Positions 1-8,145 are shown, counted from the stretch's first letter. The stretch is 64,000 nucleotides of DNA from Rhodothermus marinus DSM 4252 (GCF_000024845.1 NC_013501.1:121001-185000); one strand, 5' to 3'. Made by a program: numbers and translations. The notes: a model not told the origin generated them from the sequence alone.

Positions 1-7
1 GATGGGC

Positions 8-38
8 TTGACCGGCTGTGTTTTTATGTGTAAAGTGC
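8..38 (+). promoter_or_regulatory. Possible promoter of the laminarinase gene
   Basis: TTGA at 8-11, a 19-nt gap, then TAAAGTGC at 31-38, which is the spacing of the Bacteroidetes-type -33/-7 promoter. The second box is a weak match. The gene starts 36 nt downstream. Inferred from pattern only. Confidence 0.3.
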
Positions 39-74
39 AATGGCAAATGGATCAGTGTAACGCAGGTGAGCATG

Positions 75-902
75 ATGCGGCGTGTTGCTTTCATTCTGTG
101 CAGTTTGTTGTTCGGGTGCTCGATTCTGGACGGCGACCAGCCGATCCGCCTGCCCCACTGGGAGCTGGTCTGGTCCGACGAGTTCGATTACAACGGGCTT
201 CCGGATCCGGCGAAGTGGGATTACGATGTGGGCGGTCACGGCTGGGGTAACCAGGAGTTGCAGTACTACACGCGGGCGCGGATCGAAAACGCCCGTGTAG
301 GTGGTGGGGTGCTCATCATCGAGGCGCGACGGGAGTCCTACGAAGGGCGCGAGTACACCTCGGCGCGGCTGGTGACGCGCGGAAAGGCGTCGTGGACGTA
401 CGGGCGCTTTGAGATCCGGGCGCGGCTTCCCTCGGGACGGGGCACCTGGCCGGCCATCTGGATGCTTCCGGATCGCCAGACCTACGGCAGCGCCTACTGG
501 CCCGACAATGGCGAGATCGACATCATGGAGCACGTCGGCTTCAATCCCGATGTGGTGCACGGTACCGTTCACACGAAGGCCTACAACCACCTGCTGGGTA
601 CGCAGCGGGGCGGTAGCATTCGGGTACCCACCGCCCGCACGGACTTCCACGTGTACGCGATCGAGTGGACGCCCGAGGAGATTCGCTGGTTTGTGGACGA
701 TTCGCTCTACTACCGCTTTCCGAACGAGCGCCTGACCAACCCCGAGGCCGACTGGCGCCACTGGCCCTTCGATCAGCCGTTCCACCTGATCATGAACATC
801 GCCGTCGGCGGCACCTGGGGCGGTCAGCAGGGCGTCGATCCGGAGGCCTTCCCGGCCCAGCTCGTGGTCGACTACGTGCGCGTGTACCGATGGGTGGAGT
901 AG
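75..902 (+). CDS. GH16 endo-beta-1,3-glucanase (laminarinase), lipoprotein
   Basis: Glycoside hydrolase family 16 enzyme that cleaves internal beta-1,3 (and mixed 1,3-1,4) glucan bonds, as in laminarin, on the cell surface or outside the cell. The catalytic motif GEIDIME is plain: nucleophile E147, assisting D149 and acid/base E152, counted from the ATG at 75. The N-terminus is a short hydrophobic signal ending in LFGC (Cys15), a lipobox, so the mature protein is probably lipid-anchored. The ATG at 75 (or the adjacent one at 72) is preferred over the frame's first ATG at 18, because the upstream codons do not look like a signal peptide and AGGTGAG lies just before it. About 275 residues, a single catalytic domain without a carbohydrate-binding module. 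R. marinus laminarinase is a known thermostable enzyme of this family, and the match to that genus is strong. Confidence 0.95.
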   Translation: MRRVAFILCSLLFGCSILDGDQPIRLPHWELVWSDEFDYNGLPDPAKWDYDVGGHGWGNQELQYYTRARIENARVGGGVLIIEARRESYEGREYTSARLVTRGKASWTYGRFEIRARLPSGRGTWPAIWMLPDRQTYGSAYWPDNGEIDIMEHVGFNPDVVHGTVHTKAYNHLLGTQRGGSIRVPTARTDFHVYAIEWTPEEIRWFVDDSLYYRFPNERLTNPEADWRHWPFDQPFHLIMNIAVGGTWGGQQGVDPEAFPAQLVVDYVRVYRWVE

Positions 903-927
903 GGACAGCCGGTTGGGATGAGTAGCC

Positions 928-1373
928 TCAGGGCAGGTGTTCCAGGTCGTCCAGATCTCGGTAACGGCCGCTTGCTTGTTAAGCTTCAGATCTTTCAAGT
1001 TGATCAGATTGACCGGGATGCCGTCCAATTCGTCAACAACTCGGGCTGCATAGCAGGTCTCGAAATTGACACCGGAAAGCGAGGTGTGGAGCTCAATGCG
1101 CAGAGGCGGTACACCTAATCGAACGATCTGATTTTCTTTTAGAAAGAGGTCCGCCGAAAGTGCAGGGACGTTAAAGCCAAATTCCTGCAATACTCGAACG
1201 AGTTTTTCTGCATTTTCGGGATGAATGCGAACCCATATATCCGGATCGGCAGTGGCTCGCGGATATCCATGATAGCCGACAGCGTAGCCTCCAACCAATA
1301 GATACTCAACCTGATGAGCGTTGAGTAATCTCAAGAACTCTTTGAAGTCGGACGGTAGATGGATCGTAGCCAT
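928..1373 (-). pseudogene. Nucleotidyltransferase (MNT/AbiEii-like) with a C-terminal frameshift
   Basis: Start ATG at 1373. The N-terminal half carries the polymerase-beta-like nucleotidyltransferase signature LLVGGYAVGYHG, then DPDIWV (first metal-binding acidic residue). The region before the expected end reads NLKDLKLNKQAA and should continue with the family tail GRYRDLDDLEHLP followed by a stop. That tail is present, but in another frame, from about position 968 to the TGA at 928-930. The break lies in GCGGCCG near 963-970. One inserted base, or one extra GGCC unit, restores the family motif NKxAxGRxxD. As read, translation runs on into the antisense of the laminarinase gene. This could be a real recent mutation or a sequencing error. 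Such nucleotidyltransferases commonly pair with a small upstream protein in toxin-antitoxin-like modules, as here. Confidence 0.75.
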
Positions 1374-1518
1374 AGAGAACCTGGCGCATCAGTTCAACCG
1401 CCTGCAGTCGTTCCGCAGGAGTACGTGTCAGCCAGAAACGCTTTTCATCGGTCTGCTCGAAAAGCGATGTAACTTCAAAGACCCTCCGATTCACCTTTGC
1501 CGAGCCAAGCACATTCAT
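1306..1518 (-). CDS. Small protein paired with the nucleotidyltransferase
   Basis: 70 residues, upstream of and overlapping the nucleotidyltransferase start by 68 nt in another frame. The middle reads KRFWLTRTPAERLQAVELMR, followed by YGYDPSTVRLQRVLEI. I recognise this pattern (E-K-x-W-L-x-R-x-P-x-E-R, then R-L-Q-R) from small proteins that sit before nucleotidyltransferase genes in many thermophiles and Bacteroidota. No function is established that I can name. A toxin-antitoxin-like or regulatory partnership is inferred from the coupling. Both frames look conserved through the overlap, which argues that the overlap is natural and not an annotation artefact. No membrane segment or signal peptide is visible. 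Confidence 0.6.
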   Translation of the reverse strand: MNVLGSAKVNRRVFEVTSLFEQTDEKRFWLTRTPAERLQAVELMRQVLYGYDPSTVRLQRVLEITQRSSG

Positions 1519-1566
1519 AGCTTTTGAAACACGGGATGTTATTTTTTTCGCTTACCACGGAGCGAA

Positions 1567-2466
1567 TCAGAGGATTCCGTGCTTAAGCCCGGACATCACT
1601 TCTTCGGCCAGGGCGAGGGCGCCCAGCACACCGGCGCGGTCGCCGAGCGCCGGCGGGACGATGAACGTGTCGAGGTCGGGCAGCGCCACATAGCCGTTGA
1701 TGCAGGCGGCCACGTGGCGGCGGATGCGCGGAAACAGGTGCGTCTGGTGCATGACGCCGCCCCCCAGGATGAGACGCTGGGGCGAGAGTGTCAGGATCAG
1801 GTTGGCCAGCCCGAAGGCCAGGTATTGGGCCACTTCGTCCCAGGCCGGATGGTTGGGGGGTAGCTCGGGGGCCGGTCGACCCCAACGTGCGGCGATGGCC
1901 GGTCCGGAGGCCAGTCCCTCGAGGCAGTCGCCATGGAAGGGGCAGTGACCGGGGCGATCGTCGCCGGGCAGGCGGGGGATGAACAGGTGGCCGATCTCGG
2001 GGTGCTGGCGGCCGTGGTGGCGCCGGCCGTTGACGATGACCCCGCCGCCGATGCCCGTACCGATCGTCAGGTAAACGAACGTGTGCAGGCCGCGTCCAGC
2101 CCCCCAGCGTTGCTCGCCCAGCGCGGCGGCGTTCACGTCGGTGTCGAAGGCCACGGGCACGTTCAGCGCGCGGCGCAGCGTGCCCGCCACATCGGTGTGC
2201 GCCCAGCCGGGTTTTGGCGTGGTTGTGATGTAGCCGTAGGTGGGCGAGCCCGGATCGGGATCGACGGGGCCGAACGAACCAATGCCCAGCGCCGCAATCG
2301 GCTCGGGCTGGCGCCGGAAAAAGTCGATTACGCGGCCGAGCGTTTCCTCGGGCGTCGTGGTGGGAAAGCGTTCGAGCGCCCGGATGTCGTCCGGGCCGGT
2401 CCCGACGGCGCAGACGAACTTGGTGCCGCCGGCTTCGAGGCCTCCCAGGAGTGGACGTTCGGCCAT
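1567..2466 (-). CDS. ROK family sugar kinase (fructokinase-like)
   Basis: 299 residues. The N-terminal ATP-binding loop [11 protein letters not shown] and the second phosphate loop IGTGIGGG are those of the ROK (repressor, ORF, kinase) family. The Cys/His cluster [18 protein letters not shown] (about residues 170-187) is the ROK zinc site. The sequence most resembles the ScrK/GmuE fructokinase branch, which phosphorylates fructose or a related hexose with ATP in the cytoplasm. There is no helix-turn-helix, so this is a kinase and not a repressor. It begins 15 nt after the acuC-like gene and is probably co-transcribed with acuB and acuC. Substrate specificity is inferred from family resemblance only. 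Confidence 0.88.
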   Translation of the reverse strand: MAERPLLGGLEAGGTKFVCAVGTGPDDIRALERFPTTTPEETLGRVIDFFRRQPEPIAALGIGSFGPVDPDPGSPTYGYITTTPKPGWAHTDVAGTLRRALNVPVAFDTDVNAAALGEQRWGAGRGLHTFVYLTIGTGIGGGVIVNGRRHHGRQHPEIGHLFIPRLPGDDRPGHCPFHGDCLEGLASGPAIAARWGRPAPELPPNHPAWDEVAQYLAFGLANLILTLSPQRLILGGGVMHQTHLFPRIRRHVAACINGYVALPDLDTFIVPPALGDRAGVLGALALAEEVMSGLKHGIL

Positions 2467-2481
2467 GGTGGGTTGCGTTTT

Positions 2482-3618
2482 TCAGTACCAGTAATAGGCG
2501 AGGGTGTCCATGAGGCGTCGAGCCGTGTGCAGGTTTTGCTGGGCGATCTGGCGGCGGCGTTCGGGCGTGAGCGTGAGCGGCCGGGCCGTGTCGTGCAGCG
2601 TGGGTGAAAGGGGGCGCTCCAGGCGCTGTTCCCATTCGATGCGCCAGCTAAGAGGAAGCCGCTCCGGAAACGGTCGGTCCTGCAGGACCAGATACAGCAG
2701 GGCCCAGACGCGTACCGTGGCGTCGAAGTCGTAGCCGCCGCCCAGCGTAAAGAGTGCACGGCCGCCGGTATGTTCGTCGGCCAGCGCTTTCAGGCGTCGG
2801 AAGAGCTGCTCGTAGGCGCGCGTCGAGAGCAGCAGGTCGGCCAGCGGGTCCTGAAAGTGGGCGTCGGCGCCGCACTGGACGACGAGCACGTCGGGCCGAA
2901 ACATCACGAGCGCGTGAGGCACGACGCGCTCGAAGACCTCCAGGTAGCTTTCGTCGTCGGTAAACGGCTGAAGCGGCACGTTCAACGAAAAGCCCTGGCC
3001 GCGGCCCTCGCCGATCTCGTCGATGAAGCCTGTGCCCGGAAACAGGTACTGGCCGGTTTCGTGCAGGCTGATCGTCAGCACCGTGTCTTCCCGGTAGTGG
3101 ATGGCCTGCACGCCGTCGCCGTGGTGGACGTCGATGTCGATGTAGGCCACGCGCAGTCCGGCGTCGGTCAGCGCCCGGATGGCGATGGACAGGTCGTTGT
3201 AGACGCAGAAGCCCGAGGCGCGGGCCGGGTGGGCGTGGTGAAAGCCACCGCCGAGCTGGAGCACGGTAGTGGCCCGGCCATCGGCGATCAGGCGGGCGCC
3301 GTGCAGCGTGCCGCCTACCAGTATGCGGGCGGCCCGGTCCATGTCGGGAAACACGGGCACGTCGGGTGTGTCGAGGCCGAACGCCTCGGCATCGGGCACG
3401 TATTCGCCGCGCGAGGCCGCCTCGACGCGCGCCACGTAGTCCTCGGCGTGCACGCGGAGCACGTCCGCCCGCGTGGCTTCCGGCGGCCGGATCGGCGTCG
3501 GCGCGCAGCCCAGCGCTTCCAGGAGCGTCCAGAGCATTTCCAGGCGCACCGGGCTGAACGGGTGCTCCGGGCCGAAGCAGTAGGTCAGGTAGTCGGGGTG
3601 ATAGACGACGGGGACCAC
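2482..3618 (-). CDS. acuC: AcuC-like histone deacetylase family hydrolase
   Basis: About 378 residues of the arginase/deacetylase fold: a zinc hydrolase that removes acetyl groups from lysine or acetylated small molecules. Visible landmarks are GGGFHHAHPARASGFCVYND (tandem active-site histidines), YIDIDVHHGDGVQ (zinc-ligand Asp and His) and LGGGYD near the C-terminus. In Bacillus subtilis AcuC deacetylates and activates acetyl-CoA synthetase. The frame has no ATG near the family's usual N-terminus. The GTG at 3616-3618, just before VPVVYHPDYLTYCFG, gives the expected length (387 in B. subtilis) and overlaps the end of acuB by 34 nt. Order acuB-acuC matches the Bacillus acu operon, but acuA (the acetyltransferase) is absent and a ROK kinase follows. 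The start codon is the least certain part. Confidence 0.88.
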   Translation of the reverse strand: MVPVVYHPDYLTYCFGPEHPFSPVRLEMLWTLLEALGCAPTPIRPPEATRADVLRVHAEDYVARVEAASRGEYVPDAEAFGLDTPDVPVFPDMDRAARILVGGTLHGARLIADGRATTVLQLGGGFHHAHPARASGFCVYNDLSIAIRALTDAGLRVAYIDIDVHHGDGVQAIHYREDTVLTISLHETGQYLFPGTGFIDEIGEGRGQGFSLNVPLQPFTDDESYLEVFERVVPHALVMFRPDVLVVQCGADAHFQDPLADLLLSTRAYEQLFRRLKALADEHTGGRALFTLGGGYDFDATVRVWALLYLVLQDRPFPERLPLSWRIEWEQRLERPLSPTLHDTARPLTLTPERRRQIAQQNLHTARRLMDTLAYYWY

Positions 3619-4235
3619 GGTTTGTGCGGGGGCCAGATGACTTCGAAGCCTTCCTGTCGGAGCGCGTCGGCCAGCGGGTGCGTCCGATTCGTATCGACGC
3701 GCAGCACCACGCGCAGCCATTCGGAAGATTCCGGGTAGGAGAGCACGGAAAGGATGTTCACGTGGTGGGCGGCCACAGCCGAGGCCAGCGCGGCCAGGCG
3801 ACCGGGCGTGTGTGCCAGGCGCACTTCGATCCGGCCGCTGGGGCGGTCGGCGCCGCTCAGGCGCAGCAGCGCCTCGAGCAGGTCGGTTACGGTAACGATG
3901 CCCACCAGTTCGTCGCCGTCGAGTACGGGCAGGCAACCGATGCGGCGCATGCGCATCAGGCGAGCCGCTTCTTCCACCGGATCGAGCGGTGCGGCGGTGA
4001 CGACGCGCCGCTGCATGACCGAGGCGACCCGGGCATCCGGTGGAAACGGATGGGGGTGCAGCGCACTGGTGGCCAGGCGCAGATCCCGGTCGGTGACGAT
4101 GCCCACCAGACGCCCTTCGTCGACGACGGGCAGGTGGCGGATGGCATGCTCCTGCATCAGCCGATAGGCGGCCGCGAGCGTGGCGTCCGGTGCGATCGTC
4201 TGCACCGGACGCTGCATGACGTCCTGCACCAGCAT
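3585..4235 (-). CDS. acuB: AcuB-like protein with paired CBS domains and an ACT domain
   Basis: 216 residues from the ATG at 4235 (MLVQDVMQRPV). Two CBS domains fill residues 1-140, with the repeated patterns HLPVVDEGRLVGIVTDRDL and CLPVLDGDELVGIVTVTDL. A C-terminal ACT-like region follows (RIEVRLAHTPGRLAALASAV). This is the AcuB layout. CBS pairs bind adenine nucleotides, so the protein probably senses energy charge and adjusts a partner, plausibly the AcuC deacetylase encoded next with overlap. The reading frame is open far upstream of 4235 on the reverse strand, but that extension is antisense to rlpA and is not protein-like. Confidence 0.88.
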   Translation of the reverse strand: MLVQDVMQRPVQTIAPDATLAAAYRLMQEHAIRHLPVVDEGRLVGIVTDRDLRLATSALHPHPFPPDARVASVMQRRVVTAAPLDPVEEAARLMRMRRIGCLPVLDGDELVGIVTVTDLLEALLRLSGADRPSGRIEVRLAHTPGRLAALASAVAAHHVNILSVLSYPESSEWLRVVLRVDTNRTHPLADALRQEGFEVIWPPHKPWSPSSITPTT

Positions 4236-4361
4236 GGCTCGTTCAGGCAAAAGCGGAAGGCCGGCACCCAAGCTTACAACCTGCGACGCGGAAGCGCAAG
4301 CCTGAATCCTGAAAGTCGGCACGACGTAGGACGCTCGAAACGCTAAGCACGGCGGAGCGCT

Positions 4362-4790
4362 ATGCGGCACGCACGGCTGCTTTTCTGGGGACTCTGGATC
4401 GGCTTGCTGGCGCTGGTGGCCGGGCGCATGCCGGCTTCGGAAGCGCGGCGTGGGCCGGGCCCGGATACGCTGCAGGTAGCGCTTTATGTGGCGGAAGGTC
4501 GGGCCAGCTACTATGGGACGCGATGGGCCGGGCAGCGAACGGCCAGCGGCGAGGCGTTCGATCCCGAGGCGCTGACGGCCGCGCATCCCACGTTGCCTTT
4601 TGGCGCACGCGTGCGTGTGACCAATCTCCGGAATGGCCGCTCCGTGGTGGTGCGCATCAACGATCGGGGCCCGCACGTCCCGGGCCGGATTATCGACGTG
4701 TCGTATGCCGCCGCCCGTGCCCTGGGGATGGTGCGCAGTGGGACGGTGCCCGTGCGGATCGAGTGGTTGCCAGAGACGGCCGTGGATTAG
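4362..4790 (+). CDS. rlpA: RlpA-like septal ring lytic transglycosylase family protein
   Basis: 142 residues. An N-terminal hydrophobic segment (residues 8-22) acts as signal peptide or anchor. The double-psi beta-barrel domain shows the family motifs GRASYYGTRWAGQRTASGE, LPFGARVRVTNLRNGRSVVV and RINDRGPHVPGRIIDVSYAA, including the conserved NDRGPF-like loop and the Asp of the IDVS strand. RlpA proteins act in the envelope, cleaving or binding denuded peptidoglycan glycan strands. There is no C-terminal SPOR domain, so this is the short form. It is divergent from acuB and overlaps the end of the convergent gene behind it by 4 nt. Confidence 0.9.
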   Translation: MRHARLLFWGLWIGLLALVAGRMPASEARRGPGPDTLQVALYVAEGRASYYGTRWAGQRTASGEAFDPEALTAAHPTLPFGARVRVTNLRNGRSVVVRINDRGPHVPGRIIDVSYAAARALGMVRSGTVPVRIEWLPETAVD

Positions 4791-5179
4791 TTCGTTCCCG
4801 GGGTGCGAATGACGAGGCGGTCCGGGAGGTCGTTGCGTTGAGGAGCCGGATTGAGCAGCGGACCGGTCAGCGGCGTGTCGAGCGCGGTCACGAACGGGGC
4901 CAGCGTCGAAAACAGAAACTCCTGCTGAAACTCGAAGAAGTCGTCGTCGAAACCGGCCCGGTCGCCTTCGTGCCCGACGATGTCCAGAAAGAGCAGGCGC
5001 GGCCAGTCGGGAAAGCGCTCCTGCGCTTCGCGCAGCAACTGGAAGAGCGCCTGCGCAGCTTCTTCGAACGAGTCGTCGGGGCCCACCACGTGGTAGATGG
5101 ACACCGTGTTGTCGAAATTCATCCAGATGCCCGGCTTTTTCGGGCGGTTGTAGGCGGGCACGAACGCGGGACCTTCCAT
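4787..5179 (-). CDS. Hypothetical protein, about 130 residues
   Basis: I do not recognise a named family. The protein is soluble, without signal peptide or membrane segment. It starts MEGPAFVPAYNRPKKPGIWM and has an acidic, phenylalanine-rich centre (GFDDDFFEFQQEFLF). A stretch FPDWPRLLFLDIVGHEGDRAG resembles a strand-turn of an alpha/beta fold. The ATG at 5179 opens a frame with normal high-GC third-position bias, and nothing competes on the other strand, so the gene is probably real. It converges on rlpA with a 4-nt overlap. Function unknown. Confidence 0.6.
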   Translation of the reverse strand: MEGPAFVPAYNRPKKPGIWMNFDNTVSIYHVVGPDDSFEEAAQALFQLLREAQERFPDWPRLLFLDIVGHEGDRAGFDDDFFEFQQEFLFSTLAPFVTALDTPLTGPLLNPAPQRNDLPDRLVIRTPGTN

Positions 5180-5262
5180 GGCCGGCGGTGCGGTTTTTTG
5201 AGCCGTTGCGGTAGGCGAACGCCGGCCCCGGTCGTGGGATTCGCCTTGCCCGGCTTTTAATC

Positions 5263-5295
5263 AAAAAGGCCGGATGCCCCGGGGGACATCCGGCC
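5263..5295 (-). terminator. Rho-independent terminator of the DJ-1/PfpI gene
   Basis: A 9-bp perfect stem, GGCCGGATG (5268-5276) with CATCCGGCC (5287-5295), around a 10-nt loop. On the reverse strand it is followed by five Ts (complement of 5263-5267). It lies 26 nt past the stop of the 5321-6007 gene. Confidence 0.85.
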
Positions 5296-5320
5296 GGCTG
5301 CCGGGTCAGGCGTGCGGCCC

Positions 5321-6007
5321 TCAGGCCGGCACGCTCAGGCGATTCAGGACTTCGACGAGCGCGCGGCCCACCCCTTCGGCCGAGGCTGGATTCTGGCCCG
5401 TCACGATTCGATCGTCCACCTCCACGTGAGCGGCGAAGTTCTTCACCGACACATGGATGGCGCCCAGCTCCTTCAGGCGCGTCTCCAGCAGGAAGGGCAC
5501 GATCTTGTCCAGCTGGACGGCCTGCTCCTCTTCGTTCGTGAACGAGTTGATCCGGCGCCCTTCGACGAGCGGCCGCCCGTTGGAGAGCTTGATCGGGATC
5601 AGGCCGGACGGCCCATGGCACACGGCGCCGATGGCGCCACCCCGTTCGTAGATGCTGGCCGCGATGCGGGCGATCGCCTCGCTTTCGGGAAAGTCCCACA
5701 TCGTGCCGTGTCCGCCCGCGTAGAAGATCGCCACGTAACGGGACGGATCGACCTGTTCGGGCGCCAGCGTCTCATCCAGCCGCTTGCCGTGCGTTTCCCA
5801 GAAGGCCTTGTTGATCGGGTCGTCCAGCTTGTAGCTCTTCGGATCCATGGGGGCCTTGCCGCCCTTCGGGCTGACGAAGTCGATCTCGTAGCCGGCCTCG
5901 TGCAGCACGTGGAACGGGTGGGCCACCTCCGACAGATAATAGCCCGTCTTCTGCCCCGTGCTACCCAGCTCGCTATGATTCGTAACGACGAACAGAACGC
6001 GTCCCAT
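5321..6007 (-). CDS. DJ-1/PfpI family protein (Hsp31-like class I glutamine-amidotransferase fold)
   Basis: 228 residues. The nucleophile elbow AVCHGPSGL (Cys near residue 130) and the upstream AIFYAGGHGTMWDFP with a conserved Glu place it in the DJ-1/ThiJ/PfpI superfamily, closest to the Hsp31/glyoxalase III type. Members of that branch convert methylglyoxal to lactate without glutathione, or act as chaperones or deglycases. The early segment VVTNHSELGSTGQKTGYYL is typical of the branch. It is cytoplasmic, with no signal peptide. Single-gene transcript ending at a strong hairpin. A role in handling reactive aldehydes or heat damage is inferred from the family. Confidence 0.88.
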   Translation of the reverse strand: MGRVLFVVTNHSELGSTGQKTGYYLSEVAHPFHVLHEAGYEIDFVSPKGGKAPMDPKSYKLDDPINKAFWETHGKRLDETLAPEQVDPSRYVAIFYAGGHGTMWDFPESEAIARIAASIYERGGAIGAVCHGPSGLIPIKLSNGRPLVEGRRINSFTNEEEQAVQLDKIVPFLLETRLKELGAIHVSVKNFAAHVEVDDRIVTGQNPASAEGVGRALVEVLNRLSVPA

Positions 6008-6111
6008 AATTGCCTCCCGTTATTTGTTCAACCATGCATGGTACATCAATGGGAGAGGCGGATACAGGTTCGGGCGGTTTTTTGACGAACCTGCAACAGA
6101 TCGGTTCGAAC

Positions 6112-6145
6112 AAAAAAACGCCCGGCCTGTGCAGACCGGGCGTTT
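6112..6145 (-). terminator. Rho-independent terminator of the cold-shock gene
   Basis: A 10-bp perfect stem, AAACGCCCGG (6116-6125) with CCGGGCGTTT (6136-6145), followed on the reverse strand by a run of seven Ts (complement of 6112-6118). It lies 23 nt after the csp stop codon. Confidence 0.88.
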
Positions 6146-6168
6146 ATCGTCACGCGTTGATGGCGTGG

Positions 6169-6399
6169 TTAGAACAGTTCGGACGACCGCGAGAGGCGTT
6201 CGACGTTCATCGCGCTGAGCCCTTTGGGCGTGCGCTCGACCTCGTAGGAAACCTCTTCGCCTTCGCGAAGCCCTTCGTCCCAGCCAAGGCCGGGCACGTT
6301 GTTGCGGTGGACGAATACGTCCTTGCTGCCGTCATTGGGTTCGATAAAGCCGTAGCCTTTGTCGATGTTGAACCACTTGACGCGTCCTCGTTGAGCCAT
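6169..6399 (-). CDS. Cold-shock domain protein (CspA family)
   Basis: 76 residues. The RNA-binding motifs RNP1 (KGYGFIEP) and RNP2 (DVFVHRN) of the cold-shock OB fold are both present. It binds single-stranded RNA or DNA and acts as an RNA chaperone in the cytoplasm. The ATG at 6399 is chosen because an AAAGG ribosome site lies 6 nt upstream and the protein then begins MAQRGRVKWFN, the canonical start. The frame stays open a further 160 nt upstream, which is probably the long leader usual for csp mRNAs. Followed by its own terminator, so monocistronic. Confidence 0.95.
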   Translation of the reverse strand: MAQRGRVKWFNIDKGYGFIEPNDGSKDVFVHRNNVPGLGWDEGLREGEEVSYEVERTPKGLSAMNVERLSRSSELF

Positions 6400-6606
6400 G
6401 ATACCTTTGGTGTTGTGTCGCCTCGCGCAGCGCAAACCGAAACCCGCAGTACCCGTGAAGAGCAACCCGGAAGCGGCCAGACCGCAGGAGGTGACGTCGT
6501 GTAAAGTAACGTTAACGATAGCCTCAACGGATGGTCGAAGCGGGGGTTCCGGGATGGGCAAAAAAAATTGCAGGCGAATGTGACAGGGATTTCCCCGACC
6601 AGCGCA

Positions 6607-6639
6607 TTGCAGGAAAATTTCAGGCGTTGGATATTGTCG
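6607..6639 (+). promoter_or_regulatory. Likely promoter of the S10 peptidase operon
   Basis: TTGC at 6607-6610, a 21-nt spacer, then TATTGTCG at 6632-6639. The start codon is 28 nt further. Form and spacing match three other candidate promoters in this window. Confidence 0.45.
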
Positions 6640-6666
6640 GCATCACACGAGCAAAATCCAGAGGCC

Positions 6667-8145
6667 ATGCAGCGCATAGCCATTTTTATCCTGACAGGAT
6701 GGCTGGTAGCCGTGGCGGCCGAGGCGCAGTCTCGGCGGCCGCCGATCGATACCACGGTGGTCACGCGCCACACGGTCACCGTGAAGGGCCAGCGCATACC
6801 CTATCGGGCCGAGGCCGGTATGCAGCCGGTCTGGGACGAATGGGGGCGGCCGATTGCCACAATGTTCTACGTGTACTACGAGCGTGAGGACGTGCAGGAC
6901 CGCGCCCGAAGGCCTCTGATCTTCTCGTTCAACGGCGGGCCTGGCTCGGCTTCGGTCTGGATGCACATCGGCTACACCGGCCCGCGCCGCGTGCGTATCG
7001 ACCCGGAGGGTTTCCCGATTCAGCCTTACGGCATTGAGGAAAACCCGTATTCCATTCTGGATGTGGCCGACATCGTCTACGTGGACCCCGTCAACACGGG
7101 CTTTTCGCGCATTCTGAGCGACACGGTGGACCGGCGGCAATTCTTCGGGGTGAACGAGGACGTGACCTACCTGGCCGACTGGATTGCCGCCTGGGTGAGT
7201 CGGCACGACCGCTGGCGCTCGCCCAAGTTCCTGATCGGCGAAAGCTATGGCACGACCCGCGTGGCCGGGCTGGCCGGGGCCTTGCAGGAACGCCACTGGA
7301 TGTACCTGAACGGCGTCATTCTGGTCTCGCCCACCGGTCTGGGCATCGAGCGGGATGGGCCGGTAGGCCAGGCGCTGCTGCTGCCTTACTACGCCGCGGC
7401 CGCCTGGTACCACCGCAAGCTGGCGCCCGAGCTGCAACAGCGGGATCTGGAGGCGCTGCTGCCCGAGGTGGAGGCGTTCACCGTAGAGGAATACCTGCCC
7501 GCGCTGGTACGGGGTGGTTTTCTGGAGCCGGAACGCCGTCGCGAGATCGCCCGTCGCGTGGCCACCTATGCGGGCCTCTCCGAAGAGGTGGTGCTTCAGT
7601 ACAACCTGGCCGTGCCGCGCAACGTCTTCTGGAAGGAGTTGCTGCGCGATGAAGGGTTCACCATCGGCCGGCTGGACTCGCGCTACCGGGGCATCGACCG
7701 CCAGGCCGGTGGCGAACGCTTTGACCACGATCCGGCGCTCAGCGCCTGGAATCATGCCTTCACGCCGGCCATCAACTACTACCTGCGCGAGGTGCTGGGC
7801 TTCCGCACCGATCTGGAATACTGGATCTTCGGGCCCGTGCGTCCCTGGAACCGTGAGGGGAACGAGACCGGCGAGCAGCTCCGGCGCGCCATGGCACAGA
7901 ACCCTTATCTGCACGTGCTGGTGCAGGCCGGCTACTTCGACGGGGGGACCGACTACTTTTCGGCCAGGTACACGCTCTGGCAACTGGATCCGAGCGGCAA
8001 GCTGCGCGACCGGCTCTTCTTCAAGGGCTATCGCAGCGGTCACATGATGTATCTGCGCGACGAAGATCTGGCCACGGCCAACGACGACCTGCGCGCGTTC
8101 ATTCAGAAAGCCCTGGAAGCCGCCCGGACGCCAGCGCGTTACTGA
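6667..8145 (+). CDS. Serine carboxypeptidase, peptidase family S10, secreted
   Basis: 492 residues from the ATG at 6667, which starts a clear signal peptide (MQRIAIFILTGWLVAVAAEA, cut near AEA-QS). Family S10 landmarks: the oxyanion region FSFNGGPGSASVWMH, the nucleophile elbow GESYGTTR (Ser193), the Asp-containing segment YFDGGTDYF, and the C-terminal histidine in SGHMMYL (His459). S10 enzymes remove C-terminal residues from peptides, usually at acidic pH, and this one would act in the periplasm or outside the cell. The frame's earlier ATG at 6568 lies upstream of the likely promoter. First gene of a probable four-gene operon (peptidase, trehalase, methyltransferase, dehydrogenase), with 25 nt to the next gene. 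Confidence 0.93.
   Translation: MQRIAIFILTGWLVAVAAEAQSRRPPIDTTVVTRHTVTVKGQRIPYRAEAGMQPVWDEWGRPIATMFYVYYEREDVQDRARRPLIFSFNGGPGSASVWMHIGYTGPRRVRIDPEGFPIQPYGIEENPYSILDVADIVYVDPVNTGFSRILSDTVDRRQFFGVNEDVTYLADWIAAWVSRHDRWRSPKFLIGESYGTTRVAGLAGALQERHWMYLNGVILVSPTGLGIERDGPVGQALLLPYYAAAAWYHRKLAPELQQRDLEALLPEVEAFTVEEYLPALVRGGFLEPERRREIARRVATYAGLSEEVVLQYNLAVPRNVFWKELLRDEGFTIGRLDSRYRGIDRQAGGERFDHDPALSAWNHAFTPAINYYLREVLGFRTDLEYWIFGPVRPWNREGNETGEQLRRAMAQNPYLHVLVQAGYFDGGTDYFSARYTLWQLDPSGKLRDRLFFKGYRSGHMMYLRDEDLATANDDLRAFIQKALEAARTPARY

Noticed and set aside
3585..5699. 704-residue reverse frame that would extend AcuB
   Set aside because: Upstream of 4235 it is antisense to rlpA and the DJ-1 region. AcuB begins at 4235.
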